64,000 nucleotides of DNA, from assembly GCA_019695295.1 (NCBI GenBank), contig JAIBAH010000010.1:1-64000 (forward strand), in the 5' to 3' direction. Positions 8,580 through 17,185 of the stretch are shown here, piece by piece. Source of the stretch: Bacteroidia bacterium. Lineage in GTDB: Bacteria; Bacteroidota; Bacteroidia; J057. Both the position numbers and the translations under genes were made by a program. Under the pieces are notes generated by a model. That model was not told where the DNA came from. It was given only the letters and a program-made list of their open reading frames with translations, and did not search any database. Positions within the stretch are counted from its first letter, which is position 1. Each line of letters begins with the position of its first letter.

Positions 8580-8604
8580 TCCGTTAAGCATTTCGCTTAA
8601 CGGA
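8580..8604. terminator. Hairpin between M14 peptidase and convergent prenyltransferase gene
   Basis: A perfect 10-bp stem (TCCGTTAAGC / GCTTAACGGA) with a 5-base loop. There is no strong U run on either side. The minus-strand gene's TAA stop codon (8599-8597) lies within the right arm, and the plus-strand stop is only 5 bases upstream. Confidence 0.6.
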
Positions 8605-9460
8605 ACACTACAAAATCCATAATCACAAAAAACGCAAATGTCACTGACGCAATTCCGTTGGTAGTAAAAAAAGCAAGATTTACTTTTGATAAATCGTGGG
8701 GTTTCACGAGTAAATGCTGATAGATGAGCATGGAGACAAAAAAGCCTGCCCCTATCCATTGAATCCAGCCTGCGCCAATCATCCACGTAAAAGCCATAAT
8801 ACAGAGAGCCGCAGCGAAATGAAGAAATTCTGAAAAACGAAGGGCTTTTTCTCTGCCTAAATATACCGGAATACTGTTCAGATTCTGACTCTTGTCAAAG
8901 TCCACATCCTGAAGCGCATAGATAATATCAAACCCCCCGGTCCAGCACAATACCCCAAAACCCAGAATCACCACAGGCAACGCATTTGCAACTCCACCTG
9001 TCACTGCAAAATAAGCGCCTACCGGTGCAAGGGACAATCCAAGTCCCAGCACTAAATGACACAATGCGGTAAAGCGTTTGGTGTAGGAGTAGCCAAGCAC
9101 TACAATTAAAGCCACAGGAGAAAGAGCAAAGCAAAGAGGGTTAATAAACCAGGTCGTAGCGATAAATAAAATACAGTTCACAATCACAAAAATCAGCGCA
9201 TTCGAAGGCGTAATTACCCCCGAAGGAATCTCTCTGATTTTAGTCCTTTCATTTTGAAGGTCAATATTCCGGTCAATGTACCGGTTGAATCCCATCGCTG
9301 CACTTCTGGCAAATACCATACACAGTGCCACCTTTATGATTAAATCCCATCGCTCCCATGAGAAAGCCTTTATCTGAAAGCCCCACAATAATCCAATGAT
9401 TGCGAAAGGCATGGCAAATAAAGTATGAGAAAATTTTATCATGGATAAATAATTCTTCAT
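8597..9460 (-). CDS. UbiA-family prenyltransferase (4-hydroxybenzoate polyprenyltransferase-like, possibly MqnP)
   Basis: A 287-residue polytopic membrane enzyme that attaches a polyprenyl chain to an aromatic acceptor. Two Asp-rich Mg-diphosphate motifs are visible: NRYIDRNID (NxxxDxxxD) and DVDFDKSQN. About eight to nine hydrophobic segments fit the family. In Bacteroidota this UbiA subgroup is usually the prenyltransferase of quinone synthesis, and MqnP of the futalosine menaquinone route is the likely role; that is inference. The frame is open up to an ATG at 9529, but I choose the ATG at 9460 (MKNYLSMIKFSHTLFAMPF) because the -7 box TATTTTTG (9504-9497) lies downstream of the longer start and because family members begin with IKFSHT. 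Confidence 0.9.
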   Translation of the reverse strand: MKNYLSMIKFSHTLFAMPFAIIGLLWGFQIKAFSWERWDLIIKVALCMVFARSAAMGFNRYIDRNIDLQNERTKIREIPSGVITPSNALIFVIVNCILFIATTWFINPLCFALSPVALIVVLGYSYTKRFTALCHLVLGLGLSLAPVGAYFAVTGGVANALPVVILGFGVLCWTGGFDIIYALQDVDFDKSQNLNSIPVYLGREKALRFSEFLHFAAALCIMAFTWMIGAGWIQWIGAGFFVSMLIYQHLLVKPHDLSKVNLAFFTTNGIASVTFAFFVIMDFVVFR

Positions 9461-9470
9461 AAAATTATCG

Positions 9471-9478
9471 TAATTTTG
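9471..9478 (+). promoter_or_regulatory. Putative -7 box (TAATTTTG) for the 107-residue ORF
   Basis: TAATTTTGAG matches TAnnTTTG and lies 57 bases before the ATG at 9535. Together with the minus-strand box at 9504-9497 it makes this a compact divergent promoter region. Confidence 0.4.
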
Positions 9479-9496
9479 AGTTTTTAATAAAAAATG

Positions 9497-9504
9497 CAAA
9501 AATA
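9497..9504 (-). promoter_or_regulatory. Putative -7 box (TATTTTTG) for the prenyltransferase gene
   Basis: The minus strand reads TATTTTTGCAT about 37 bases before the preferred ATG at 9460. This supports the shorter start of the UbiA-family protein. Confidence 0.45.
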
Positions 9505-9534
9505 TCAAATTCATCTTAACAACATTCATGCTAT

Positions 9535-9858
9535 ATGGAAAGTTTAACCGATTTGGAATTAAAAGACCTTGAAATCTATCTCCTCAAAAAAATAGATGCT
9601 GAAAATGAAATCATCATATCCGATGCGGAGGCCGCCTTTACTCAGTTTCGCGCTCTGCTAAAGATTAAAATCAAAGATATGCTTTCCTTTGATTTAGAGG
9701 GACTTATGCAAATTCTTTACCGGCTTGATGTCCCCGAAGACGAAACCCGGCACGCATTTGAGGCACACAGCGTGGAACTTATTGCTGAAAAAATAACAGA
9801 AAGTATTATTCTGCGGGAAGTGAAAAAGTATAAGTTAAAAAGAGAAATGGGGCTATAG
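9535..9858 (+). CDS. Hypothetical protein (107 residues)
   Basis: A small, acidic, mostly helical soluble protein with no signal peptide or membrane segment. The pattern LLKKIDAENEIIISDAEAAFTQFRALLKIKIKDML and a second helical half rich in Glu and Leu suggest a short helical bundle. The family is not recognised. It has its own -7 box at 9471-9478 and lies divergently to the prenyltransferase. Gene status rests on normal codon use and a clean promoter-to-start arrangement. Confidence 0.65.
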   Translation: MESLTDLELKDLEIYLLKKIDAENEIIISDAEAAFTQFRALLKIKIKDMLSFDLEGLMQILYRLDVPEDETRHAFEAHSVELIAEKITESIILREVKKYKLKREMGL

Positions 9859-9903
9859 TTTAATCCGGGTAGGGTAGGGGAGAGAAAAGGCCTTTCTTTA
9901 TTC

Positions 9904-9938
9904 TTTGGAAATAATCTCAGGAAAATTCTGTAATTTTG
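9904..9938 (+). promoter_or_regulatory. Promoter with -33 TTTG and -7 TAATTTTG
   Basis: TTTG at 9904-9907 and TAATTTTG at 9931-9938 are separated by 23 bases, within the range for Bacteroidota primary-sigma promoters. The ATG of the glycosyltransferase follows 20 bases after the -7 box. This is the most complete promoter of this type I noted in the window. Confidence 0.6.
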
Positions 9939-9957
9939 CCCGAAAATATTGTGAATC

Positions 9958-11265
9958 ATGGCAAAACAAAAGCCCAAAGTATTAATGCTTGGCTGGGAAT
10001 TTCCTCCCTATATGACCGGCGGGTTGGGGGTAGCTTGTCAGGGGATAGTGAATTCACTTTCTCCCTATGTAAATATAAGCCTTTTTGTACCCAAATCGCC
10101 GGCTAATCTTCCCAAATATCCCTTCACCCTGACGGGAATGAATCATGCCGTAAATCCCGAAACGGCGGTGGAAGAAACGCCTTTTGACAAACAGAGTATT
10201 GATGTCATTCTTCAGCCTTATCAGAATGATTTTGAGCTGGATAATCCGGATAAACAATCGTTTGTACAGGAATTGCCTGCTTTGACTCATTTTGCAAAAA
10301 CCGACCTTTACGAGGGGGATTTATTTTCAAAAGTAAAAGATTTTGCCAGATACAGTCTTGCCCTGATTGCTGACAAACCGTTTGATTTGATTCACGCTCA
10401 TGACTGGATGACCTTTCCGGCAGCGATAGCTATCCGTAACCGGACTCATAAACCGCTGGTTTTGCATATTCACTCTACCGAATATGACAGAAAAGGCAAA
10501 GACAGTAAGGGCTGGGTATATCAGCTCGAAAAAACGGCTATGATGGAGGCAGATTGCATTATTACTGTAAGCCATTATACTTCCAGAATCCTCAGAGAGC
10601 ATTACGATATTCCGGCAAATAAAATAATTCCTGTACATAATGCCTCTGAGATAAAAGTCGTCAACAGGGAAGAGAAACAGTTTTCTGAGAAACTCGTGAC
10701 TTTTACGGGCAGGGTAACCGCTCAGAAAAATCCGAAGGGCTTTTTGGATATTGCTTGTAAAGTGCTGGAAGAATACGATAATGTGCGTTTTGTAATAGCA
10801 GGAAACGGAGATGAACTTCCCTGGCTGATTCAGGAAGTAGCCAATAAAGAGTTAAGTCATAAGTTTCATTTTATGGGGTTTACAGAGCACTCACAGATAG
10901 AAAAACTCCTTTCCGTAACGGATGTTTTTGTCATGCCTTCGGTGTCCGACCCATTTGGAATCGCAGCACTGGAGGCAGCAAGATACGGAATTCCGGTACT
11001 TTTATCCAGAACCTGCGGTGTGCTGGAAGTATTAAAAGGCGCATTTACGGCGGATTACAGGGATACAACCCTTTTTGCTGAATACCTCGTTACTTTATTG
11101 AATGCGCCTGAACTTGCCAGATCCACCGGAGATAAAATCAGTGCTTCAGCAGAGAATCAGACCTGGTCCAGGGCGGCAGATGCTATTCTGGAAGTGTACC
11201 AAATGCTGCTTGAGGCAGAAGAGAAGCATAATATATCAATAATCCATACAGAAGATTTTCTTTAA
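9958..11265 (+). CDS. Glycosyltransferase, GT4/GT5 (glycogen synthase-like) fold
   Basis: A 435-residue cytosolic GT-B enzyme. It opens with KVLMLGWEFPPYMTGGLGVACQGI, the pattern of starch/glycogen-synthase-like transferases (the GGLG loop contacts the donor). The N-terminal half ends with LIHAHDWMTFPAAIAI. The C-terminal Rossmann half has VTFTGRVTAQKNPKGFLDIA and the E-x7-E donor-binding region in SDPFGIAALEAARYGIPVL. The donor is likely a nucleotide sugar and the acceptor unknown; glycogen or trehalose-type synthesis and polysaccharide assembly are both possible. The serine hydrolase gene starts 5 bases after its stop, so the two form an operon. Confidence 0.88.
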   Translation: MAKQKPKVLMLGWEFPPYMTGGLGVACQGIVNSLSPYVNISLFVPKSPANLPKYPFTLTGMNHAVNPETAVEETPFDKQSIDVILQPYQNDFELDNPDKQSFVQELPALTHFAKTDLYEGDLFSKVKDFARYSLALIADKPFDLIHAHDWMTFPAAIAIRNRTHKPLVLHIHSTEYDRKGKDSKGWVYQLEKTAMMEADCIITVSHYTSRILREHYDIPANKIIPVHNASEIKVVNREEKQFSEKLVTFTGRVTAQKNPKGFLDIACKVLEEYDNVRFVIAGNGDELPWLIQEVANKELSHKFHFMGFTEHSQIEKLLSVTDVFVMPSVSDPFGIAALEAARYGIPVLLSRTCGVLEVLKGAFTADYRDTTLFAEYLVTLLNAPELARSTGDKISASAENQTWSRAADAILEVYQMLLEAEEKHNISIIHTEDFL

Positions 11266-11270
11266 TCAGG

Positions 11271-12788
11271 ATGAAGCAATTTATAACAAGTATCGTTTTT
11301 ATATTATGGCTTTGCAATTCAGGTGTTGCTCAGCCCCCTTTTGCCGGATTTGATGACTATATTGAAAAGGGAATGAAAGACTGGAAAATACCGGGAATGT
11401 CCGTGGCGGTTGTCAAAAATCATCAGATAATCTATGCGAAAGGGTATGGAGTAAAGGAAACCGGGAAGCCGGAAAAGGTGGATTCGGAAACGATTTTTGC
11501 TATTGGTTCCAATACGAAAGCATTTACAGCCGCCGCCCTTGCCAATCTGGAATATGACAGAAAACTGAAACTTAACGATAAAATTCAAGCATACTTCAGT
11601 GCCTTTCAGATGGAAGATACTTTTGACGCCCGGCAAATTACCCTGAGGGACTTACTGTGCCACAGGATTGGGTTGAGTACATGGGAAGGCGATTTTACTC
11701 ACTGGGGTTCAAAATATTCAAAGGAAGAACTCATCAGTAAAATGCGTTACCTTCCCAAAGCGCATGATATCCGTACTTCATTTGGGTATTGTAATGTAGC
11801 GTATATGCTTGCAGGAGAAGTAATTCCTAAGGTTACAAAGGGAGTTACCTGGGAAAAATATATTCAGGATAAATTTTTTGTACCGCTGGATATGTCAAGG
11901 AGCTGCACCAGTACGAACGAACTGTCAGCCCTGGGAAATGTAGCCACCCCTCATACGATGTGGAGAAAGAGCCTTATTACTTTACCCTGGAGGAATATAG
12001 ATAATCTGGCAGCCTGTGGTTCTATTAATTCTACGGCGACGGATATGGCCCGGTGGCTCATTATGCAGATGGATAGCGGAAGATACGAGGGGAGACAGGT
12101 TTTGCCATGGATTGTCGTCAGAAATTCCCATATTCCTCAGATTCCCATTAATGTGGTCCCTTATTTCAATAAGAATTTCCCGGATTCTCACTTTCTTGGA
12201 TATGGATTGGGATGGTTTGTGAGAGATTATCACGGAAAAATGCTGGTATTTCATTCCGGTGCTGTAGATGGAATGGTTTCTATGACTGTTTTTTTACCGG
12301 AAGAGCAAACCGGAATCGTCATTCTGACCAATAGTGATGCCCATAATTTTATTTCAGCCCTGATGTATCAGTTTGCGGATAATGCCGTAAAGGCTCCTTA
12401 TAAAAACTGGGAGGAAACCTTTCTGGAGCAGCATTTCGAGGAAGAAAAAGAAAAAAATGAAATAGAAGACAGCCGGAACCCCGATAATAAACCCAGTATG
12501 GAACTGCGTCAGTATGCCGGGCATTATTTTCATTCCCATTACGGACAGATTACCCTTCGTTTTTCCGGCAATACCCTTACTGCTTATCCTTCAGCTCATC
12601 CTGGTATTACGGGGACACTCATTCCCTGGGACGGAGATAAGTTTATTTGTGAATGGACAGATAAAATGTGGGACAGAAGCACCATGAATTTTACGGTGGA
12701 AAACAGACAGATTATTGATTTTTCGATGGAGACCCGCCCGGATTTACTGGACCCTACTACTTATATTTTCGAAAAAATAAAAGAATAG
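11271..12788 (+). CDS. Exported serine hydrolase, class C beta-lactamase/PBP-like
   Basis: A 505-residue exported enzyme. Signal peptide about 1-21 (ends SGVAQ-P). The penicillin-recognising fold has all three motifs: S80-N-T-K83 (nucleophile Ser and Lys), Y173-C-N175, and H328-S-G330 (the KTG-equivalent box). The C-terminal roughly 100 residues (from about 405; YAGHYFHSHYGQITL) form the lipocalin-like DUF3471-type domain often fused to these hydrolases. Most such proteins are esterases or D-amino-acid peptidases rather than antibiotic-resistance enzymes, and nothing here shows beta-lactam resistance. A Lys/Glu-rich segment (EEEKEKNEIED) bridges the domains. Confidence 0.88.
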   Translation: MKQFITSIVFILWLCNSGVAQPPFAGFDDYIEKGMKDWKIPGMSVAVVKNHQIIYAKGYGVKETGKPEKVDSETIFAIGSNTKAFTAAALANLEYDRKLKLNDKIQAYFSAFQMEDTFDARQITLRDLLCHRIGLSTWEGDFTHWGSKYSKEELISKMRYLPKAHDIRTSFGYCNVAYMLAGEVIPKVTKGVTWEKYIQDKFFVPLDMSRSCTSTNELSALGNVATPHTMWRKSLITLPWRNIDNLAACGSINSTATDMARWLIMQMDSGRYEGRQVLPWIVVRNSHIPQIPINVVPYFNKNFPDSHFLGYGLGWFVRDYHGKMLVFHSGAVDGMVSMTVFLPEEQTGIVILTNSDAHNFISALMYQFADNAVKAPYKNWEETFLEQHFEEEKEKNEIEDSRNPDNKPSMELRQYAGHYFHSHYGQITLRFSGNTLTAYPSAHPGITGTLIPWDGDKFICEWTDKMWDRSTMNFTVENRQIIDFSMETRPDLLDPTTYIFEKIKE

Positions 12789-13215
12789 TGTTCGGAGCGA
12801 TAATAAAAAATATATGAGTTTCGGTTAAATCCGAATCCCTCTTCCGTATTTTTCAGCCAGCGACGGAAAAGGATAAATGGTAAAAAAGTTTGAAGATTTT
12901 TTCTAAGGCTGGAAGTCACAACCTTCAGCTGTTCCATTAAATTACACTTTGCAAACCTTAACAGAAAATAAAACGGACAATCAGGTTTATTGGATAAAAA
13001 TTGTCCAAAGACTCTGTTTGGGTCAGGCATTTTAATACAGGAGAATCTGACAGCAGTAAATCTTATAAAAATCAAAAAGGATTAAGTAAAATTTACTTAA
13101 TCCTTTTCTAAGACAAACGAAAAATTTAAAAAATATACTTAAGACATTAATTTTACAATATAAAGCAAAAGAATGGGTTTTATAAACATTTCATTGGTCG
13201 GGGTGAAATCAGGAA
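12789..13215. other. Intergenic region between convergent genes
   Basis: About 427 bases between the serine hydrolase and the RRM protein gene. The only clear element is a long AT-rich palindrome at 13075-13107. A 104-residue minus-strand frame (13075-12761) overlaps the hydrolase 3' end and looks random (Phe/Arg-rich). I see no RNA gene. Confidence 0.5.
13075..13107. terminator. Bidirectional terminator hairpin
   Basis: A perfect inverted repeat of 16 bases per arm (AAAAGGATTAAGTAAA / TTTACTTAATCCTTTT) around a single central A. The arms begin with A4 and end with T4, so each strand gives a stem followed by U residues. It is placed between the convergent serine hydrolase and RRM genes, though about 290 bases from the former. 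Confidence 0.7.
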
Positions 13216-13596
13216 TTACCATCTTTCGTTGCGACCGCCACCACCGCCACCGCGATTGTTGCTGTATCCGCCGCCACCGCCACTACGGTTGTTGCTATAT
13301 CCACCACCACCACTGTTGTTATTTCTGAAGTTGCTTCTTCTTTCTCCACCTTCTTTCTTCTCTTCAGCTTGATTAACTACAATACTTCTTCCATCTACTT
13401 CAGCACCGTTAAGTTCTTCAATTGCTTTGGTAGCGCTTGCGTCGTCTGGCATTTCAATAAAGCCAAAACCTTTGCTTCTTCCTGAAAATTTGTCATTAAT
13501 GATTTTCACTGAAGATACTTCACCATATTCTTCAAAAAATGCCCTAAGTTCTGACTCTGATAAACTGTAAGGCAAACTTCCAACAAAAATGTTCAT
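13216..13596 (-). CDS. RRM-type RNA-binding protein with Gly/Asn/Arg-rich tail
   Basis: A 126-residue single-RRM protein of the kind common in Bacteroidota and cyanobacteria. RNP2 is IFVGSL (3-8) and RNP1 is SKGFGFIEM (about 42-50); the RRM fills residues 1-80. The tail (about 90-126) is low-complexity GGGGYSNNRSGGGGG..., ending RNERW, similar to the RGG tails of plant and cyanobacterial glycine-rich RNA-binding proteins. These proteins act as RNA chaperones and are often abundant in the cold. The leader is very AU-rich and unstructured, which would suit efficient translation at low temperature (inference). Confidence 0.93.
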   Translation of the reverse strand: MNIFVGSLPYSLSESELRAFFEEYGEVSSVKIINDKFSGRSKGFGFIEMPDDASATKAIEELNGAEVDGRSIVVNQAEEKKEGGERRSNFRNNNSGGGGYSNNRSGGGGGYSNNRGGGGGGRNERW

Positions 13597-13636
13597 AAAA
13601 CTAAAAATAAAATAATAAATAATAAAAATAATATTA

Positions 13637-13644
13637 CAAAGGTA
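13637..13644 (-). promoter_or_regulatory. Putative -7 box (TACCTTTG) for the RRM gene
   Basis: The minus strand reads TACCTTTGTAAT, about 40 bases before the ATG at 13596, followed by an almost pure A/T leader. Confidence 0.5.
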
Positions 13645-13741
13645 TGTAATTAATTTATTAAAACCTAATTATTTTTCATTTTTTTTAAAAAAACTTTAAA
13701 AAAGGAATATTTTACGGATTAAACGGGTTTATAAAAACAAA

Positions 13742-13765
13742 AAATGCCCCCTGACGAGAGCATTT
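13742..13765 (-). terminator. Intrinsic terminator after mscL
   Basis: On the minus strand AAATGCTC, an 8-base loop, then GGGCATTT followed by TTTG and more U-rich sequence. The stem is 8 bp with one G-U pair. It lies 30 bases after the mscL stop. Confidence 0.6.
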
Positions 13766-13795
13766 AATGTTTTATGTTTTCTCCTGAAAGGAAGG

Positions 13796-14200
13796 TTACT
13801 TCTTCAGTAAATCGCGGATTTCGGTAAGCAATACTTCCTGAGCGGGAGGAGCAGCCGGAGCTTCTTCTTTTGCTTTTTTCATTTTATTGATTCCTTTGAT
13901 AATCATAAACATTACAAATGCAATGATAATAAAGTTAATGATGGCACTTACAAAATCTCCGTATAAAATCGCAGACTCAGGAGAAACTACTTTCTCGCCT
14001 TCCATAACCGCTTGTTTTAAAATCACTTTTGCGTCTTTTAAGTTGCCTACCTGGAAAATAGTTCCGATGATTGGCATAAACATACCGTCAATAAAGGATT
14101 TAGTAACTGTACCAAATGCAGCACCCATTACAACCCCCACTGCCATGTCAATCAAATTGCCTTTCATGGCGAATTCCTTAAACTCTTGTAACATACCCAT
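13796..14200 (-). CDS. mscL: Large-conductance mechanosensitive channel MscL
   Basis: A 134-residue inner-membrane channel that opens under membrane tension to release osmolytes on hypo-osmotic shock. The family signature is at the start: LQEFKEFAMKGNLIDMAVGVVMGAAFGTVTKSF covers the amphipathic N-terminal helix and pore-lining TM1. The second membrane helix (DFVSAIINFIIIAFVMFMIIKGIN) is followed by the cytoplasmic helix with a Lys/Glu/Ala/Pro-rich linker and the closing LLTEIRDLL bundle. Length and order are normal. Confidence 0.97.
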   Translation of the reverse strand: MGMLQEFKEFAMKGNLIDMAVGVVMGAAFGTVTKSFIDGMFMPIIGTIFQVGNLKDAKVILKQAVMEGEKVVSPESAILYGDFVSAIINFIIIAFVMFMIIKGINKMKKAKEEAPAAPPAQEVLLTEIRDLLKK

Positions 14201-14324
14201 AGTTTCTTCGTAATTAAATGATTAATGTGAAATTTTAATATTAGACTACGAAAACCGGAACAGGTCACAGATTTTATTTTTTATTTATCTAAAAAAACAA
14301 AAGTTAAATAAAACGATATCAGGA

Positions 14325-14672
14325 TTATTTTCCGGAAGAGGTTGCCGTAGTTGTCATGGTGATAAGGTATTTCAGGATTTTGTCAGATGACTGAGGCGTA
14401 ACGATTTCCTTTCCGGCTTTTTTATTTGCTTTTTTTGACATAATGGGTACAAGGGTATTCCACTTTTCTTCTGTATATGCAGTTGGGTTTTTTAATGCGT
14501 GGCAAGAGCCGCAATGCTGTGCGTATAATGTACGGCCCTCTTTTACATCGGACAGGGTGTAATCAGGATGTACTGCAACTACTTTTTCAATATTTTCCTG
14601 GCGTGGCATTGCCAGTTTTGGGCTGCATGCTGACAGTAGCCCAGCAAAAATAATAATAATACCTTTTTTCAT
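14325..14672 (-). CDS. Monoheme cytochrome c lipoprotein
   Basis: A 115-residue periplasm-facing lipoprotein. The lipobox LLSA-C16 predicts lipid anchoring. A single heme-binding motif C54-G-S-C57-H58 is followed by a class I cytochrome-type helix and the conserved WNTLVPIMSKKAN segment, whose Met is a candidate sixth ligand. It resembles small diheme-fragment or cytochrome c cap proteins of Bacteroidota. The electron-transfer partner is unknown; no oxidase or dehydrogenase gene is adjacent. Confidence 0.85.
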   Translation of the reverse strand: MKKGIIIIFAGLLSACSPKLAMPRQENIEKVVAVHPDYTLSDVKEGRTLYAQHCGSCHALKNPTAYTEEKWNTLVPIMSKKANKKAGKEIVTPQSSDKILKYLITMTTTATSSGK

Positions 14673-14840
14673 GATGATTAAAAATCGTTTAAATGTATAA
14701 AATTAAGATGAAGAAATAATAATCGTTCATTTGATTTTTTTTGAAAAAGTACTGTAAAACTAAGACTGACTCAATCAGTAGCGGATAGCTTTTTACGGTT
14801 AGAAGTAATTTTTCCTGACAAAGATATGCTTATATTTTAT

Positions 14841-14848
14841 TATATTTG
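14841..14848 (+). promoter_or_regulatory. Putative -7 box (TATATTTG) for the lytic transglycosylase
   Basis: TATATTTGCAC matches the consensus and lies 30 bases before the ATG at 14879. Confidence 0.55.
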
Positions 14849-14878
14849 CACAATAAACAGTAATAACCTGATAAAACC

Positions 14879-15856
14879 ATGAAAAATAGTGTATTTCTCT
14901 GCTTTTTGTTTGTTTGTTGGTCTGCAAATTTATCGGCACAAACGCAGGAAGTAAAGACAAAATCCAATCTTATTCTTTCGGTAAGAACAAACGATGATAA
15001 TCATTGTCATAAGGTAGTGAAGGATTGGGAACTTTTTGCTGAAGGATATGATACCCTTCAGCAAGTGGTATTCTGGAAAGAAGTAGTAAATCTGGACCCG
15101 GAATATTATATTATCTACTCGCTCGAGAGCAGGGAAATTCTGGGGTATGCCGAAACCAAAGAATGGAACCGGAAGTCACCGGCTGCGAAAAAGGCTTTTA
15201 TAGAGGAAAGAAGGATTGAACTTGGGGTGCCCAAAGGAAATACGATTGTTACGGCTCAGGGCAGACAGGATTTTTATCTATTTCAGGAAACAATCCCCAA
15301 TATCAGTAAGGCCGTAGATATTTTCAATAAAAATCATACTGACCCCTGGTATGCGCAGGCAATTTTGCTCATTGAAAGTCCGGGAGCAAAGGTCAAAACC
15401 TCTTATGCCGGTGCAAGAGGATCTTTTCAGATTATGCCGGATGTAGGCCGTGAAATGGGACTGATTGTGAGCGAAACGGTGGACGAACGCACCAATTTCA
15501 CCAAATCGGCTCAGGCTGCGGCTAAACTTATCCGTCAGAATTGCGTGCCTCAGGCCAAAGCTATGCTGAAAAGAAGAGGCATTGCTTTTCATGAAACCGA
15601 TTTATGGTTTCGGTTGCTGGTAATGCATTGCTATCATGCCGGAGCGGGAAATGTAAACTCTGCTCTTTCAGCGATAAATGCCAAAAGCGGCGGACAGGCT
15701 TTAATTACCAGACTCTGGAAAACGACCTCAGGCGGATTTGGGAATGAATCTCAGAACTATTCTCAGATTGCGCTCGCTGCTATTCTGGAACTCACCAATA
15801 TCGTAGATAGTCAGGGGGATATTATTTGTAGTCAGTCCGAAGAATCATGGGAATGA
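14879..15856 (+). CDS. Lytic transglycosylase (SLT domain), exported
   Basis: A 325-residue exported peptidoglycan lyase. Signal peptide 1-21 (ends NLSAQ-T). The N-terminal part (about 22-140) is a family-specific region. The SLT domain (about 155-300) contains catalytic E166 in LIESPG, then TSYAGARGSFQIMPDVG (the GLMQIMP-type motif) and a late HAGAGNVNSAL segment. It cleaves the MurNAc-GlcNAc bond to give 1,6-anhydro products during wall remodelling. It is followed 48 bases later by rarA; the pairing looks incidental. Confidence 0.9.
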   Translation: MKNSVFLCFLFVCWSANLSAQTQEVKTKSNLILSVRTNDDNHCHKVVKDWELFAEGYDTLQQVVFWKEVVNLDPEYYIIYSLESREILGYAETKEWNRKSPAAKKAFIEERRIELGVPKGNTIVTAQGRQDFYLFQETIPNISKAVDIFNKNHTDPWYAQAILLIESPGAKVKTSYAGARGSFQIMPDVGREMGLIVSETVDERTNFTKSAQAAAKLIRQNCVPQAKAMLKRRGIAFHETDLWFRLLVMHCYHAGAGNVNSALSAINAKSGGQALITRLWKTTSGGFGNESQNYSQIALAAILELTNIVDSQGDIICSQSEESWE

Positions 15857-15904
15857 CCGAATCCGTTTTATTGTAATCAGAACTAACTATACATATTATA
15901 TTAT

Positions 15905-17164
15905 ATGCATATTCCGCCCCTTGCCGAACGGATGCGTCCTCAAAAAACCGAAGATATTTTCGGGCAGGAGCATTTGCTCAGGGAAAACAGTGCTTTTCTT
16001 CAGATGCTGAACCGAAAGCAGATTCCTTCCATGATTTTCTGGGGACCGCCCGGAGTAGGCAAAACTACGCTCGCTCAGGTCATAGCCAATACGGTAGAGC
16101 GGCCTTTCAGGGCTATCAGCGCAATTCAGTCCGGGGTGAAAGAAATCCGGGAAGTGATAGCTTTTGCAGAGATTAATCCCGGCTGTATTTTATTCATTGA
16201 TGAGATTCACCGTTTTAATAAAGCCCAGCAGGATGCATTACTCGGAGCTGTGGAGAAAGGAATCATTACCTTAATCGGAGCTACTACTGAAAATCCTTCT
16301 TTTGAAGTGATATCGGCTTTGCTGTCCCGGTGTCAGGTTTATATTCTGGAAGCCCTTACGGAAGAAAATATCCGGGGTATTCTGGAAAAAGCAATCAAAG
16401 AAGATACTTTTCTCAAAGAAAAAAAAATTCAGCTTCAGGAAACCGAAGCGATTTATACCCTGAGCGGTGGAGACGCCAGAAAAAGCCTTACCTTACTGGA
16501 GATTTTTCTCCTGACTCAGCCCGGGGACAAAAAGGATATTATCGTTACGGATGAAGGGGTGCAAAAAGCCGCTCAGACACACATCGCATTGTATGACAAA
16601 TCCGGAGAGCAGCATTATGATATTATTTCTGCATTTATAAAATCGGTGAGAGGGGGAGACCCTGACGCTGCGGTTTACTGGCTCGCAAGGATGCTTGACG
16701 GAGGAGAGGATGTTAAGTTTATTGCAAGAAGGATGATTATTCTGGCTTCGGAAGATATCGGGAATGCCAATCCCAATGCTTTGCTGCTTGCGAATGCCTG
16801 TTTTCAGTCGGTGCATGTAATCGGAATGCCTGAGGCAAGGATTATTTTATCCCAGACTGCCACTTATCTTGCCACAAGTGAAAAGAGCAATGCTTCTTAT
16901 GCTGCTATCAATGATGCAATGGATTATGTAAGCAAAAGCCCGCCTTTACCGGTTCCGTTACATTTACGGAATGCACCTACTAAGTTGATGAAAAAGTTAG
17001 ATTACGGGAAAACCTACAAGTATTCTCACGATTATGCGGATAATGAAGGGAATCAGGAGTATCTGCCTGAAGCCATACGCGGCAAACGATTCTATAATCC
17101 GAAAGAAATAGGGAATGAGAAAAAAATCCGGATGTTTATGATTGAAAAATGGGGGAGAAAATAA
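15905..17164 (+). CDS. rarA: Replication-associated recombination protein A (RarA/MgsA AAA+ ATPase)
   Basis: A 419-residue AAA+ ATPase, related to clamp-loader ATPases and eukaryotic WRNIP1, acting at stalled or gapped replication forks. Walker A is G47-PPGVGKTT55, Walker B is LFIDE with D99-E100, followed by [14 protein letters not shown]. Sensor 1 region: [13 protein letters not shown]; sensor 2 region: [10 protein letters not shown]. The C-terminal tetramerisation part ([35 protein letters not shown]) is diagnostic of RarA rather than other clamp loaders. Full length. Confidence 0.96.
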   Translation: MHIPPLAERMRPQKTEDIFGQEHLLRENSAFLQMLNRKQIPSMIFWGPPGVGKTTLAQVIANTVERPFRAISAIQSGVKEIREVIAFAEINPGCILFIDEIHRFNKAQQDALLGAVEKGIITLIGATTENPSFEVISALLSRCQVYILEALTEENIRGILEKAIKEDTFLKEKKIQLQETEAIYTLSGGDARKSLTLLEIFLLTQPGDKKDIIVTDEGVQKAAQTHIALYDKSGEQHYDIISAFIKSVRGGDPDAAVYWLARMLDGGEDVKFIARRMIILASEDIGNANPNALLLANACFQSVHVIGMPEARIILSQTATYLATSEKSNASYAAINDAMDYVSKSPPLPVPLHLRNAPTKLMKKLDYGKTYKYSHDYADNEGNQEYLPEAIRGKRFYNPKEIGNEKKIRMFMIEKWGRK

Positions 17165-17176
17165 TCTCACCCCCAT
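17149..17176. terminator. Hairpin at the 3' end of rarA and the convergent gene
   Basis: ATGGGGG AGA ... TCT (CA bulge) CCCCCAT forms a 10-bp stem with a two-base bulge, overlapping the rarA stop codon. The flanking sequence is U-rich only in a weak sense. Confidence 0.45.
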
Positions 17177-17185
17177 TAATTTTCT

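Noticed and set aside
11271-12788. Antibiotic-resistance beta-lactamase
   Set aside because: The three motifs show only the general fold; the DUF3471-like C-terminal domain and overall pattern fit esterase or peptidase relatives better.
12761-13075. 104-codon minus-strand frame after the serine hydrolase
   Set aside because: It overlaps the hydrolase 3' end, ends in the terminator palindrome region and looks random in composition.
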